Shown in pieces: positions 55,371-63,997 of a stretch of DNA of 64,000 bases. The position numbers were made by a program, and so were the translations under genes. Under the pieces are notes generated by a model. The model made no database searches. It was not told the DNA's origin and saw only the letters and a list, made by a program, of their open reading frames with translations. Position 1 is the first letter of the stretch. The number at the start of each line of letters is the position of its first letter. Location of the stretch: assembly GCF_030409755.1 (NCBI RefSeq), contig NZ_JAUFQE010000002.1:558001-622000 (forward strand), read 5' to 3'. The DNA comes from Vibrio lentus. Lineage in GTDB: Bacteria; Pseudomonadota; Gammaproteobacteria; Enterobacterales; Vibrionaceae.

Positions 55371-55865
55371 TTAAGCTTCGATTGTAGTACCAGTGATGAT
55401 CACTTCTTCTAGAGGTACATCTTGGTGCATACCCATAGAACCAGTGCTAACACCTTTGATCTTGTTTACGATGTCCATGCCTTCAACAACTTCTGCGAAT
55501 ACACAGTAGCCCCAACCGTCTAGGCTTTCGCTACGGAAGTTTAGGAAAGAGTTGTCGTTAACGTTGATGAAGAACTGAGAGCTCGCTGAATGCGGTTCCA
55601 TAGTACGAGCCATTGCTAGTGTACCCACTTTGTTCGCTAGGCCGTTGTTCGCTTCGTTCTTGATAGTCGCACGAGTTGTTTTTTCTTTAAGGCCAGAAGT
55701 CATGCCGCCGCCTTGAACCATGAAACCATCGATAACACGGTGGAATAGCGTGTTGTCGTAAAAACCGTCACGGCAATACTGTAGGAAGTTTGCGCTTGTT
55801 TCTGGTGCTTTTTCTTCGTTAAGTTGAACTTTGATGTCACCAAAATTTGTGTGAAGGATGATCAT
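55371..55865 (-). CDS. ppiB: Peptidyl-prolyl cis-trans isomerase B (cyclophilin)
   Basis: A cytoplasmic cyclophilin of 164 residues. Active-site segments are [14 protein letters not shown] (about residues 40-53), [12 protein letters not shown] and [15 protein letters not shown]. It has no signal peptide, which distinguishes PpiB from PpiA. It is divergent from cysS as in E. coli. Its stop is only 16 bases from the MITE-like element. Confidence 0.95.
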   Translation of the reverse strand: MIILHTNFGDIKVQLNEEKAPETSANFLQYCRDGFYDNTLFHRVIDGFMVQGGGMTSGLKEKTTRATIKNEANNGLANKVGTLAMARTMEPHSASSQFFINVNDNSFLNFRSESLDGWGYCVFAEVVEGMDIVNKIKGVSTGSMGMHQDVPLEEVIITGTTIEA

Positions 55866-56056
55866 GATTGTTACCTTACTGTCTTTTTAATATGAAGTTC
55901 GAATTCTAGCGCATGTTGGCGGACTTTCAAATCACCAAATCATTAACTTAACTTGGTTGTTTGAGGTAATTACTGCTTTGGGGGATTACCTAATAACGCA
56001 TGAATTGATATACTTGCCCTCTTATTTTGATTAATACACAAATATAGATAGAGATC

Positions 56057-57442
56057 ATGCTAAAAATTTATAACACACTCACAAGACAGAAAGAGGAATT
56101 CAAACCAATTACAGCTGGCAAAGTCGGCATGTATGTCTGTGGGGTAACCATTTACGATCTCTGTCACATTGGTCATGGCCGTACGTTCGTTTCTTTCGAC
56201 GTAGTAACTCGCTACCTTCGTTACCTTGGTTACGATCTGAACTTCGTTCGTAACATCACAGATATCGATGACAAAATCATCAAGCGCGCTAACGAAAACG
56301 GCGAGTCTTGTGATTCTCTGACTGAGCGTTTGATCGGTGAAATGCACGCAGACTTCGATGCGTTGAACATGAAGCGTCCAGATGTAGAGCCTCGCGCAAC
56401 TGAATTCATCACTGAAATTATTGAACTGGTTCAAAAGCTGATTGACCGTGGTTTTGCTTATGTGGCAAGCAACGGTGACGTGATGTTCGAAGTTAAGAAA
56501 TTCGACGAATACGGTAAGCTTTCTAAGCAAGACCTTGATCAGCTTCAAGCTGGTGCTCGTGTTGATATTGATTCTGCAAAACGCAGCCCGTTAGATTTCG
56601 TTCTTTGGAAGATGTCTAAGCCAGGTGAACCTACGTGGGAATCTCCATGGGGTCCAGGTCGTCCAGGTTGGCACATTGAATGTTCAGCAATGAACTCGTC
56701 TATCCTTGGAAACCATTTCGATATCCACGGTGGAGGTTCAGATCTACAGTTCCCGCATCACGAGAACGAAATTGCACAATCTTGCTGCGCACACGGTACT
56801 CAATATGTGAATACTTGGATGCACAGCGGCATGGTGATGGTAGACAGAGAAAAAATGTCTAAGTCACTGGGTAACTTCTTCACTATCCGTGACGTACTTC
56901 AGCACTACGATGCAGAAACAGTGCGTTACTTTCTAATGTCTGGTCACTACCGTAGCCAGCTGAACTACAGCGAAGATAACCTAAACCAAGCACGTGCATC
57001 GCTTGAACGTTTATACACATCACTTCGTGGCCTAGACCTAACCGCAGCTCCTGCTGGTGGTCAAGAGTATGTAACTCGTTTCTCTACGGCAATGAACGAT
57101 GATTTCAACACACCTGAAGCTTATTCAGTGCTGTTTGAAATGGCTCGTGAAATCAACCGCATTAAGACTGAAAGCATCGAAAAAGCAAGTGCTCTAGGTG
57201 CATTGATGCGTGAACTTGCTGACATCATCGGTATTCTTCATCAAGATCCAGAAGCTTTCCTTAAAGGTGATGCTGCGGGTAATGATGACGAAGTAGCAGA
57301 AATCGAAGGCCTAATTAAGCTACGTAATGATTCTCGCGCTTCGAAGGATTGGGCTAACGCCGACCTTGCACGTGATAAGCTAAACGAGTTGGGCATTGTT
57401 TTGGAAGATGGCCCAGAAGGCACGACTTGGCGTCGTAAGTAA
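56057..57442 (+). CDS. cysS: Cysteinyl-tRNA synthetase
   Basis: CysS is a class I synthetase, 461 residues, the E. coli length. The HIGH motif lies at residues 37-40 and KMSKS at 266-270. The zinc ligands include C28, with CSAMNSS and HHENEIAQS further on. The C-terminal anticodon-binding region ends in GTTWRRK. It is a single gene with its own terminator, divergent from ppiB. Confidence 0.97.
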   Translation: MLKIYNTLTRQKEEFKPITAGKVGMYVCGVTIYDLCHIGHGRTFVSFDVVTRYLRYLGYDLNFVRNITDIDDKIIKRANENGESCDSLTERLIGEMHADFDALNMKRPDVEPRATEFITEIIELVQKLIDRGFAYVASNGDVMFEVKKFDEYGKLSKQDLDQLQAGARVDIDSAKRSPLDFVLWKMSKPGEPTWESPWGPGRPGWHIECSAMNSSILGNHFDIHGGGSDLQFPHHENEIAQSCCAHGTQYVNTWMHSGMVMVDREKMSKSLGNFFTIRDVLQHYDAETVRYFLMSGHYRSQLNYSEDNLNQARASLERLYTSLRGLDLTAAPAGGQEYVTRFSTAMNDDFNTPEAYSVLFEMAREINRIKTESIEKASALGALMRELADIIGILHQDPEAFLKGDAAGNDDEVAEIEGLIKLRNDSRASKDWANADLARDKLNELGIVLEDGPEGTTWRRK

Positions 57443-57449
57443 ATCTTAT

Positions 57450-57477
57450 AAAAAGGGCTGATTTTCAGCCCTTTTTT
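57450..57477 (+). terminator. Intrinsic terminator after cysS
   Basis: The stem AAAAAGGGCTG / CAGCCCTTTTT with loop ATTTT is followed by T's. Confidence 0.9.
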
Positions 57478-57543
57478 CTAGCAAAAATTCTTTAATTTCA
57501 CCTTTGCTTTTATCTTCAACTTTTAATTAACAGGAATATTTCT

Positions 57544-58122
57544 GTGGCTCAGATGTATTTTTATTACTCGGCAATGAATGCGGGTAAATCGACAACGCTT
57601 CTTCAATCTTCATTTAACTACCAAGAGCGTGGCATGACGCCAGTGATCTTTACTGCAGCGCTAGATGATCGCTATGGTATCGGTAAAGTTAGCTCGCGAA
57701 TTGGTCTTCAATCTGAAGCTCAACTGTTTAAAAACGACACCAATATGTTTGACGCGATACAAAAACTCAATGAAGAAGAAAAGCGTCATTGTGTTTTGAT
57801 CGATGAGTGTCAGTTCTTATCGAAAGAGCAGGTTTACCAACTAACAGAAGTGGTTGATAAGCTGCACATCCCTGTACTTTGTTACGGTTTGCGTACTGAC
57901 TTCTTGGGTGAACTGTTTGAAGGTAGCCGTTACTTATTATCTTGGGCTGACAAACTGGTTGAGCTAAAAACGATTTGTCACTGTGGTCGTAAAGCGAATA
58001 TGGTGATTCGTACTGATGAGCACGGTGTCGCGATTGCTGAAGGTGACCAAGTGGCTATCGGTGGTAATGACCAATATGTTTCAGCTTGCCGTTTGCACTA
58101 CAAAGAAGCGTTAGGTAAATAA
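57544..58122 (+). CDS. tdk: Thymidine kinase
   Basis: Tdk phosphorylates thymidine and deoxyuridine in salvage. It has 192 residues. The P-loop is SAMNAGKST (residues 9-17) and the Walker B-like segment LIDECQFL. The zinc cysteines lie in CHCGRKANM and near the C-terminus (SACRLHY). It starts with GTG preceded by CAGGAATATTTCT. Confidence 0.96.
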   Translation: MAQMYFYYSAMNAGKSTTLLQSSFNYQERGMTPVIFTAALDDRYGIGKVSSRIGLQSEAQLFKNDTNMFDAIQKLNEEEKRHCVLIDECQFLSKEQVYQLTEVVDKLHIPVLCYGLRTDFLGELFEGSRYLLSWADKLVELKTICHCGRKANMVIRTDEHGVAIAEGDQVAIGGNDQYVSACRLHYKEALGK

Positions 58123-58195
58123 GCGGCTCTTTGGTTGATTCTTCATAAGTGAATAAAGCTGAAAGCAACAAGCTCAAGTAATAGCTAAGAATAAG

Positions 58196-58222
58196 AAACG
58201 GTGGCCAAGTGCCACCGTTTTT
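58196..58222. terminator. Terminator between tdk and the YdcF-type gene
   Basis: AAACGGTGGC / GCCACCGTTT pairs with a five-base loop. The T-run is stronger on the plus strand, and the hairpin may serve both convergent genes. Confidence 0.85.
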
Positions 58223-58257
58223 GTTTTCTGAAAAAGTGTATTGCGTGACTTAAAGTT

Positions 58258-58950
58258 TTATTCGAAATCCAGCTTCTTCAATGCTTGGTAGGCATGATCA
58301 ACCTCATCAGGAATCGACATCTCAATCTGAAATCCTTGCGCTGGATAAGACTTGATTCGTTCGAAATCAGCAATGAGAGCACCCAACACCATGTCTAGTG
58401 GTAACTCTTCATTAAAGTAATCTACCCAGTCTTGCCATTGTGAAGTGACTTGAATCTCGGTCACTTCGTCAGGCCACTGCTTTGCAAACGTGGCGTAAGT
58501 ACGTTTCTCCATAAAGGGTTTCTGTACTAAGGTCAGGCGTTTCGGCGATAGCCCACGCTCAGTCAGCAATTTGTGGGTGAATCGTACGTTCTCCCCAGTA
58601 TTAGTTGCGTGCTTCTCAATGATAATGTCAGAGTCAGGTACGCCAGCGTCTCGTGCGATAGCCGCGAATGTTTCAGCCTCTGAGCGTTCAAAACTGCCTT
58701 CAGTAAAGCGTCCCACACCGCCAGAAAATACGATATAAGGCGCCACACCTTGGTGATAGAGCTCAGCAGCGTATTCAGCGACGCGAGTATCGTTACTGCA
58801 CAACACAAATATACAATCTGAAGGCGTGATGTCATGACCCATCGACATGAAGTTCCAAAGGGTGTCGATCGAGTGATATAGCTTACTCTTTGAGTTCTTT
58901 GTTACAGGTTGCTTAGCTATGGATTGGTTAACTATGGATTGCTTAGTCAT
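58258..58950 (-). CDS. YdcF-family DUF218 protein
   Basis: A 230-residue protein with a DUF218 (YdcF/ElyC/SanA-type) Rossmann-like domain: IFVLCSNDTRVAEYAAELY, IVFSGGVGR and ATNTGENVRFTHKLL. It has no membrane anchor. E. coli YdcF binds SAM, but the function is unknown. The first 20 residues are a Gln/Lys/Ser-rich pentapeptide-like repeat, encoded by about 2.5 copies of a 15-base tandem unit (58913-58950). It overlaps the upstream epimerase-like gene by eight bases, so the pair is cotranscribed. Confidence 0.85.
   Translation of the reverse strand: MTKQSIVNQSIAKQPVTKNSKSKLYHSIDTLWNFMSMGHDITPSDCIFVLCSNDTRVAEYAAELYHQGVAPYIVFSGGVGRFTEGSFERSEAETFAAIARDAGVPDSDIIIEKHATNTGENVRFTHKLLTERGLSPKRLTLVQKPFMEKRTYATFAKQWPDEVTEIQVTSQWQDWVDYFNEELPLDMVLGALIADFERIKSYPAQGFQIEMSIPDEVDHAYQALKKLDFE
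58913..58950. repeat. 15-base tandem repeat at the 5' end of the YdcF-type gene
   Basis: TTAGCTATGGATTGG (58913) is followed by TTAACTATGGATTGC (58928) and TTAGTCAT (58943). It encodes KQSIV-NQSIA-KQPVT on the minus strand and contains the stop codon of the upstream gene. Confidence 0.7.
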
Positions 58951-59797
58951 AAAGAGCGTCCAATGTGGAATCGAATTTAAACGAGTAACCTAAACCGAGG
59001 ATCTTTTTAGAAGAGATCAGCTTGTCTGGGGTGTCGACAATAGGAGGGAGTGGCTCGCTGCTATTGGCACTTTTTAATGCTGCTGCGTAGAACTCTGCCT
59101 TGCTCACTGTATTTGGTGTGGTGACATTTACGATTTCATTGTGCAGTTGATTGATGGCGAAATCGACCGCACCAATCGCATCATCAAGGTGAAGCATGTT
59201 GGCTGGTGCTTGAGAGCTGACCTGCTTTAGCTTGGTTGCGAATCGAGATGGGTGACGGCTAGGGCCGATTAACCCACTGAAACGAAGAATGGTGTAATCG
59301 ATGCCGGAATCCATCACCAGCTGTTCAGCTTTCAGCATCACGCGTGCATTGTCCGAAAATGCGGATGCTTGCTCGTCTTCTGAGGTAGAAAGAGTGAGTG
59401 AGGCGTCTCGCTCGTACAGAACTCCGGGCTTGGTTGGGTATACCGTCGTCGAACTGACCATAATGAGCTTTTTCACGTTAGCCTTCTGGCAAGCACTGGT
59501 CAGTTGTTGCCAATAGTCGGCGTACTCGACACCAGCGCCTTTTCTAAAGCCGGGAGGAAAGCTACCAATCACTATCTCAGTATTGTTTTCCAATAGGAGT
59601 GAGTAGAGTTGGCCAATAGAGCGTTCAGGTTGTATTGCATCAAAACTGAATACTTCACAAGGAATGCGTTCGTTGCCAATAGCGTCAGCGCCTTCTTGGG
59701 TGGTCTTCGTCACGACGACTTGGTTATCATGTTTGACGAGATGTTCCGATAAGGGCGCTCCAACCCAGCCTGCACCAACAATAAATATAGAAGCCAT
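58943..59797 (-). CDS. NAD(P)-dependent epimerase/dehydratase-family protein (YeeZ-like)
   Basis: A 284-residue extended-SDR protein with an N-terminal dinucleotide-binding motif IFIVGAGWVGAPLSEHL (residues 4-20). Catalytic-type residues appear in VSSTTVYPTK (Ser/Tyr) and in the segment ILRFSGLIGP. It resembles YeeZ of E. coli. The Y-x-x-x-K motif is altered, so enzymatic activity is uncertain. It is upstream of and overlaps the YdcF-type gene. Confidence 0.8.
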   Translation of the reverse strand: MASIFIVGAGWVGAPLSEHLVKHDNQVVVTKTTQEGADAIGNERIPCEVFSFDAIQPERSIGQLYSLLLENNTEIVIGSFPPGFRKGAGVEYADYWQQLTSACQKANVKKLIMVSSTTVYPTKPGVLYERDASLTLSTSEDEQASAFSDNARVMLKAEQLVMDSGIDYTILRFSGLIGPSRHPSRFATKLKQVSSQAPANMLHLDDAIGAVDFAINQLHNEIVNVTTPNTVSKAEFYAAALKSANSSEPLPPIVDTPDKLISSKKILGLGYSFKFDSTLDALYD

Positions 59798-59859
59798 GTG
59801 TTCCTCACAACTGCAAATGACGAATTTACAATAAGCCTAACAAACCTTTGCCCAAAAAT

Positions 59860-59896
59860 GAAAAAACTCCACAGCCGAGGCGAGTGGAGTTTTTAC
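59860..59896 (-). terminator. Terminator after the TIGR02647 gene
   Basis: AAAAAACTCCAC / GTGGAGTTTTT forms a strong stem with a T-run on the minus strand. It lies just beyond the stop codon at 59912. Confidence 0.85.
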
Positions 59897-59911
59897 TAGA
59901 ACAATGGAGCT

Positions 59912-60142
59912 TTAGTTTAGTACGCGAAGTAGTTTGTCTGCGCGCTCTGCCATCTGTATACCTTCATCTGTTAGGTAACCGCCGTCTGGCTGAGTACAAA
60001 GGTTCTTTTCGAATAGGCGCTTAACAGCGTCTTGAGTTTCTTGAGCTGCCTCTTGATGAACTTTAATTCCAGTAGCTGCGCTACTTACATCAAATTGAAG
60101 AAGGAGGTTTAAATCAGCAATGTTTTCAGCGTTGTACTTCAT
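59912..60142 (-). CDS. TIGR02647-family small protein
   Basis: A 76-residue protein with the family pattern IADLNLLLQFD..GIKVHQEA...RLFEKNL..QPDGGYLTDEG. It resembles a small winged-helix-like domain, and I recall the family as conserved in gamma-proteobacteria without known function. It is monocistronic with its own terminator. Confidence 0.8.
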   Translation of the reverse strand: MKYNAENIADLNLLLQFDVSSAATGIKVHQEAAQETQDAVKRLFEKNLCTQPDGGYLTDEGIQMAERADKLLRVLN

Positions 60143-60402
60143 AATTAACCTATATATTCATAACGTTCTCTACCTTCACCTTAGTGCGCATTCACAACTC
60201 AGGCAATAGCAAATAAAGAGAATTGATAAGTGATACCAAATTGAATGATTAATCAGCGCATGAGCGGTTGTTTTTTGTTTAATTGGGCGAATTTCACACG
60301 CTTAATGAATGAATGATGTTTATTGCTAAGTGGTTGTAATATATTGTGAGACTAGAAATATAATGCATCGAGCAAATATTGTTTAAAAAAGGAAATGCAT
60401 CA

Positions 60403-61707
60403 GTGAGAGCCAACAAAGTAGCATTAATGATCAGTATGCTATTTGCAATTGCAGGGTGTCAGAGCACTCCCTCTGAACAGACAGAAGCGAACCAAAGCAC
60501 GAATGGCAGTGAGTCTTCATCAAATGCCCGCACGTTTGATTCTGTGCAAAGTGTTCATCTCGAATGGGAAAGTAAGCTTGAAAGCCATGTTCAATTGTCT
60601 CTTTATGCGCCAGAAAATTACAATGAACTACTAGATGCTTGGGATGATGCTGAAAGCATTTATGCCGATTTACTGAAAGACGAAACTCGTCTAACGAAAA
60701 GCTATTCAATTTTTTCGAGCCTAACGTACGCTGAAGCTTTTGATGAAAAAATCGCTTTGGTTAAATCAAACTATGATTCGATTCTAGTGTTAAAGAAAAA
60801 GGCCGACAGAGTACTAGCGGATTCGATTGTTCAGATGGATTATCTGAAATACTTGGGTGCCGATACGATGTTCGCGTCGAACTATAAGAGGCTTTACGCT
60901 GAATACAGTGAGTTATTTGAATACGTATTGGTCGATGAGCTTGAAGATGCTCAGGAAGCACAGGTTGAGTTTCTTAACCACGCTCGCTCATTAGAAGTCA
61001 AAGTCGCCCATAAGAAATACATTGAACCGTTAAAGAATGAATTAGAGTTCTTAGAAGATGAAGACTTTGATGATGTAGTGCCGCTTACCTTTGCTAAAGC
61101 AAGTTCTCAAATTGCATTGGCGGAAAATCAAGTTAAGGCGAGTCCTCGTGAAAAATCAATTATCGAAGACGCCGTTAAAGCCGCTGAATTCGAATTGAAT
61201 CACGTGAGAAGTGTTGCGCATGAAGTTAAGTTGCTTGCTAACGTGAAGGGTGATCGATTTGAGCAATCGGTATTGAATGCCGAGAACCAGTTTTTGAGTA
61301 TTTCTCAGATCCTGAATGATCAAGACTACCGTGATGTGGTGTTGCGCCTTCAAGCTCAGAAAATCGTAGAGAGTATTAAAGCGCTTAAAAGCTCTGATAT
61401 GACTACGCAACTGAAGTCTGAGGTTGAAGCACTTTCAGAACAACTTGCCGATTTGGAACTCGAAAATCAGAAACAAGCCCAACAGCTTGCTGAGACAAAC
61501 AAGCATAACGAGTTTTTGGATGAGCAGGTTACTAAGAGTGATGCACACATAAAAAGCTTGGAAGAGCTGGTGGACAGTTTGAAAAGCTTAGGCGGTAAAG
61601 TTGCCACCGAAAGTCACTCCGACGTGACACCGACTAACGTTGAGTCCAACCTTGAAGATGCCGCTTTAGAGCAATCATCAGAACAAGTGATTGAACCTTC
61701 GGTTTAG
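60403..61707 (+). CDS. Predicted lipoprotein with long coiled-coil regions
   Basis: A 434-residue protein from GTG at 60403, preceded by AAAGGAA at nine bases; an upstream in-frame TTG (60379) is less likely. The N-terminus is a lipoprotein signal: MRANKVALMISMLFAIAGC, with the lipobox Cys at residue 19 followed by QS, which favours the outer membrane. A Ser/Thr/Glu-rich linker follows. The remainder is helical, with a strong coiled coil at about residues 345-400 and an acidic tail. I do not recognise a named family. It may be structural or a chaperone-like anchor. Confidence 0.75.
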   Translation: MRANKVALMISMLFAIAGCQSTPSEQTEANQSTNGSESSSNARTFDSVQSVHLEWESKLESHVQLSLYAPENYNELLDAWDDAESIYADLLKDETRLTKSYSIFSSLTYAEAFDEKIALVKSNYDSILVLKKKADRVLADSIVQMDYLKYLGADTMFASNYKRLYAEYSELFEYVLVDELEDAQEAQVEFLNHARSLEVKVAHKKYIEPLKNELEFLEDEDFDDVVPLTFAKASSQIALAENQVKASPREKSIIEDAVKAAEFELNHVRSVAHEVKLLANVKGDRFEQSVLNAENQFLSISQILNDQDYRDVVLRLQAQKIVESIKALKSSDMTTQLKSEVEALSEQLADLELENQKQAQQLAETNKHNEFLDEQVTKSDAHIKSLEELVDSLKSLGGKVATESHSDVTPTNVESNLEDAALEQSSEQVIEPSV

Positions 61708-61738
61708 CATAACTAATTTCTTTATTTGTGATTGACTT

Positions 61739-61762
61739 AAAAGCGCCTCAGGGCGCTTTTTT
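61739..61762 (+). terminator. Intrinsic terminator after the lipoprotein gene
   Basis: AAAAGCGCC / GGGCGCTTTT pairs with a short loop, followed by TT. Confidence 0.8.
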
Positions 61763-62060
61763 ACGTTCTGTTGATCTATATCAAAATCTAGAGATGAAAG
61801 GATCTGGATAGTGTACGCTATTCTTTTTGCTTTAACGTAACTTGTTGATATTTATAGATGTGTTGTTTTTATTGTTGATAAGTTTTCATTCATCAGAGTT
61901 TTGTTTTTACTACTAAAGTCGTATGAATTTTCAATATCATTGCAGGTTTGGTGTTTTCTCGATTGTTGAAGGTTATTTGAGCGTAAAATAGCTCTTGAAT
62001 TAAGAAATGAAAGAGAGGATTATCGCGCTCCCCAACGACATGTTTCAAAATGTAAATCAC
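61763..62060. other. focA 5' region
   Basis: The interval between the lipoprotein terminator and the preferred focA start is AT-rich. It carries the FNR-type site and its putative promoter, leaving an untranslated leader of 190-240 bases in which I see no clear structure. Confidence 0.5.
61771..61784. promoter_or_regulatory. FNR-type site upstream of focA
   Basis: TTGATCTATATCAA is a perfect match to the FNR consensus TTGATNNNNATCAA. If it acts at -41.5, the start of transcription falls near 61819, and GATAGT at 61807-61812 is a reasonable -10. Anaerobic activation of formate transport is expected from E. coli. Confidence 0.75.
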
Positions 62061-62903
62061 ATGAATCTAAACCAATTTGACTCATTATTACCGCCACAAA
62101 TGGCTGAGCGCGCTGCAGATATTGGCGTAGGTAAAGCAACAAAAGATCCAATCAAATCCTTTCTTCTCGCTATTTCAGCGGGCATACATATCGGCATTGC
62201 GTTCGTGTTTTACACCATCGTGACGACAGGTGCTGGTGATTTACCGTGGGGCATTACTCGCGTACTCGGTGGTTTGGCATTTAGCTTAGGCTTGATCCTT
62301 GTGGTGGTTACTGGCGGCGAGTTGTTTACTAGCTCTGTTTTAACGTTAGTGGCGAGAGCGAGCGGTAAGATCACTTGGGTAACCTTGTTTAAAAACTGGG
62401 CGACGGTTTATGTGGGCAACCTTATTGGCGCTTTATTGCTAGTGGCATGCATGCTCGCGACTAAACAATACATGTTTGACAATGGCCAAGTCGGGCTCAA
62501 CGCTATGGCTATCTCTCAGCACAAAATGCATCATGATTTTATTCAAGCGATTGCGCTTGGCATCATGTGTAACGTGTTGGTGTGTATTGCGGTGTGGATG
62601 ACATTCAGTGGGCGTACCTTAACGGATAAAATTACGGTTATGATTTTACCTGTAGCGATGTTTGTATCGTCGGGTTTTGAGCACTGTATTGCGAACATGT
62701 TCCAAGTACCACTCGCTATCGGCATTAAAACATTTGCTCCTGCTGAGTTTTGGACAATGACAGGTGCTAACCCTGCCGACTATATTGACCTAAACATGAT
62801 GGATTTCTTAACGAACAACCTATTGCCTGTGACTTTAGGCAACATCATTGGCGGCGGTATCTTTGTCGGCATGTGGTATTGGTTGATTTATCTACGAGAT
62901 TAA
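62061..62903 (+). CDS. focA: FocA, formate/nitrite-family formate channel
   Basis: FocA is a pentameric FNT channel for formate. It has 280 residues from the ATG at 62061. MNLNQFDSLLPPQMAERAA is how family proteins begin, and an ATG at 62007 would add 18 residues. Neither start has a good ribosome binding site. Six membrane helices and the FNT signatures AISAGIHIGIAFVFY, VVTGGELFTSSV and SGFEHCIANMF (gating histidine) are clear. No pflB follows within the window. Confidence 0.93.
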   Translation: MNLNQFDSLLPPQMAERAADIGVGKATKDPIKSFLLAISAGIHIGIAFVFYTIVTTGAGDLPWGITRVLGGLAFSLGLILVVVTGGELFTSSVLTLVARASGKITWVTLFKNWATVYVGNLIGALLLVACMLATKQYMFDNGQVGLNAMAISQHKMHHDFIQAIALGIMCNVLVCIAVWMTFSGRTLTDKITVMILPVAMFVSSGFEHCIANMFQVPLAIGIKTFAPAEFWTMTGANPADYIDLNMMDFLTNNLLPVTLGNIIGGGIFVGMWYWLIYLRD

Positions 62904-62948
62904 CCATGATTCGGTCATCGTATCGATTTGAATGATTACGATTAAAAG

Positions 62949-62974
62949 ACGGTCTGCATTGCAGGCCGTTTTTT
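62949..62974 (+). terminator. Intrinsic terminator after focA
   Basis: ACGGTCTGC / GCAGGCCGT (with one G-T pair) is followed by six T's. Confidence 0.8.
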
Positions 62975-63066
62975 ATTGTGGAAAACCTTTTAGTTTCTCT
63001 TTTTAATAATCATTAAAACACTCAATAGCAGGATCGAGTAGGGCAACATAGGCCTTTGAAATTAAG

Positions 63067-63091
63067 TAAGGATCAATGTAAATGATCCTTA
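63067..63091. repeat. Perfect inverted repeat with GATC sites
   Basis: TAAGGATCA / TGATCCTTA pairs across ATGTAAA. GGATCAAT recurs at 63115. These are part of a cluster of five GATC (Dam) sites between about 63030 and 63190. Confidence 0.7.
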
Positions 63092-63130
63092 GTCGAGTCA
63101 AAGTGACTAAAAAAGGATCAATACTGTTTT

Positions 63131-63157
63131 GGTTATCCACAGTTTCTGTGGATAACC
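63131..63157. promoter_or_regulatory. Palindrome made of two perfect DnaA boxes
   Basis: GGTTATCCACAG and CTGTGGATAACC form a perfect 12-base inverted repeat with a three-base centre. It contains TTATCCACA (63133-63141) and its complement TGTGGATAA (63147-63155), both matching the strongest DnaA-box sequence. No T-run follows, so it is not an intrinsic terminator. The function is inferred only. Confidence 0.6.
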
Positions 63158-63202
63158 TGTCTCAAAGTCAGTGTGTAACCAGATCGCAAAGGAAGAAAGA
63201 GG

Positions 63203-63997
63203 TCAGTCTGTGGGCTTAATTCGGGCGAGGACTCGACCTTCTTTCGTCAGAGATGTCTTTAAAGAAAGGTGAAGTGCGAGCGCCAATGAACTACTCATCA
63301 TCACGAAAATAGCCAACATGATCATCAGTTGATACTTAATCGCAATCATTGGTGAAGCTCCCCCTAGAATTTGACCTGTCATCATTCCCGGAAGTGTGAC
63401 TAAGCCGGTGGTCGCCATAGAAGCCATAATAGGAGACATCGCCTTCTGTATCGCATTACGTACAAAAGGTGCAGCTGCGTAGGTTGGAGAAGCGCCTAAA
63501 GCGATAGCCGCTTCGTACTCTGACTTCTGGGTTTCAAAAGCACCGAACAAGTTCTGTAGAGCCACTATATTGCTGCTCAAGCTATTACCCAGCAGCATCC
63601 CCGCAATAGGAATTAAGTACTGTGCGTTGAAGAGTGGGGTCGGCTTGATAATAAAGAAACAAATAAATAAGACGATGGGTACACAGGTAACCGCAAGGCT
63701 GAACGCTACAGGTGCTAATAGTAGTTGTTTCGGGAGCTTTGATTTTTCAACAATCGAACTTGCACCCACTACAATCATAGCGAATAACCACAATAAATTG
63801 ATCCATAAGCTATTCAAAGTAAAAAGGTATTCGAGATAAAGACCGACCAAGAATAGCTGTACCACCATACGAGAAATACTAATAGAGGCCTCTTTACCTA
63901 GGCCGAGTTTCAGTTTGTAGTTAATGGCGATGGGCAGTATGAGAAGTGAGCTGAATAACAGCAATTGCCACCAAGAGATATCAATAACGTCTTGCAT
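63203..63997 (-). CDS. fetB: FetB, UPF0014 ABC transporter permease
   Basis: A 264-residue membrane protein of the FetB/YbbM family, with six or seven helices. Family signatures are MLLGNSLSSNIVALQNL, YEAAIALGASPTYAA, and GLVTLPGMMTGQILGGASP. In E. coli FetA-FetB exports iron and aids oxidative-stress resistance. The ATG lies three bases from the window end. The partner ATPase fetA should be immediately upstream, outside the window. Confidence 0.9.
   Translation of the reverse strand: MQDVIDISWWQLLLFSSLLILPIAINYKLKLGLGKEASISISRMVVQLFLVGLYLEYLFTLNSLWINLLWLFAMIVVGASSIVEKSKLPKQLLLAPVAFSLAVTCVPIVLFICFFIIKPTPLFNAQYLIPIAGMLLGNSLSSNIVALQNLFGAFETQKSEYEAAIALGASPTYAAAPFVRNAIQKAMSPIMASMATTGLVTLPGMMTGQILGGASPMIAIKYQLMIMLAIFVMMSSSLALALHLSLKTSLTKEGRVLARIKPTD

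Noticed and set aside
63131-63157. Intrinsic terminator for fetB
   Set aside because: The stem is perfect, but neither strand has a T-run after it.
63061-63160. Chromosomal origin (oriC) or the crtS site
   Set aside because: Two DnaA boxes and GATC sites are present, but there is no AT-rich unwinding region, no further DnaA boxes, and the neighbouring genes (focA, fetB) are not those of the Vibrio oriC or, as far as I recall, crtS.
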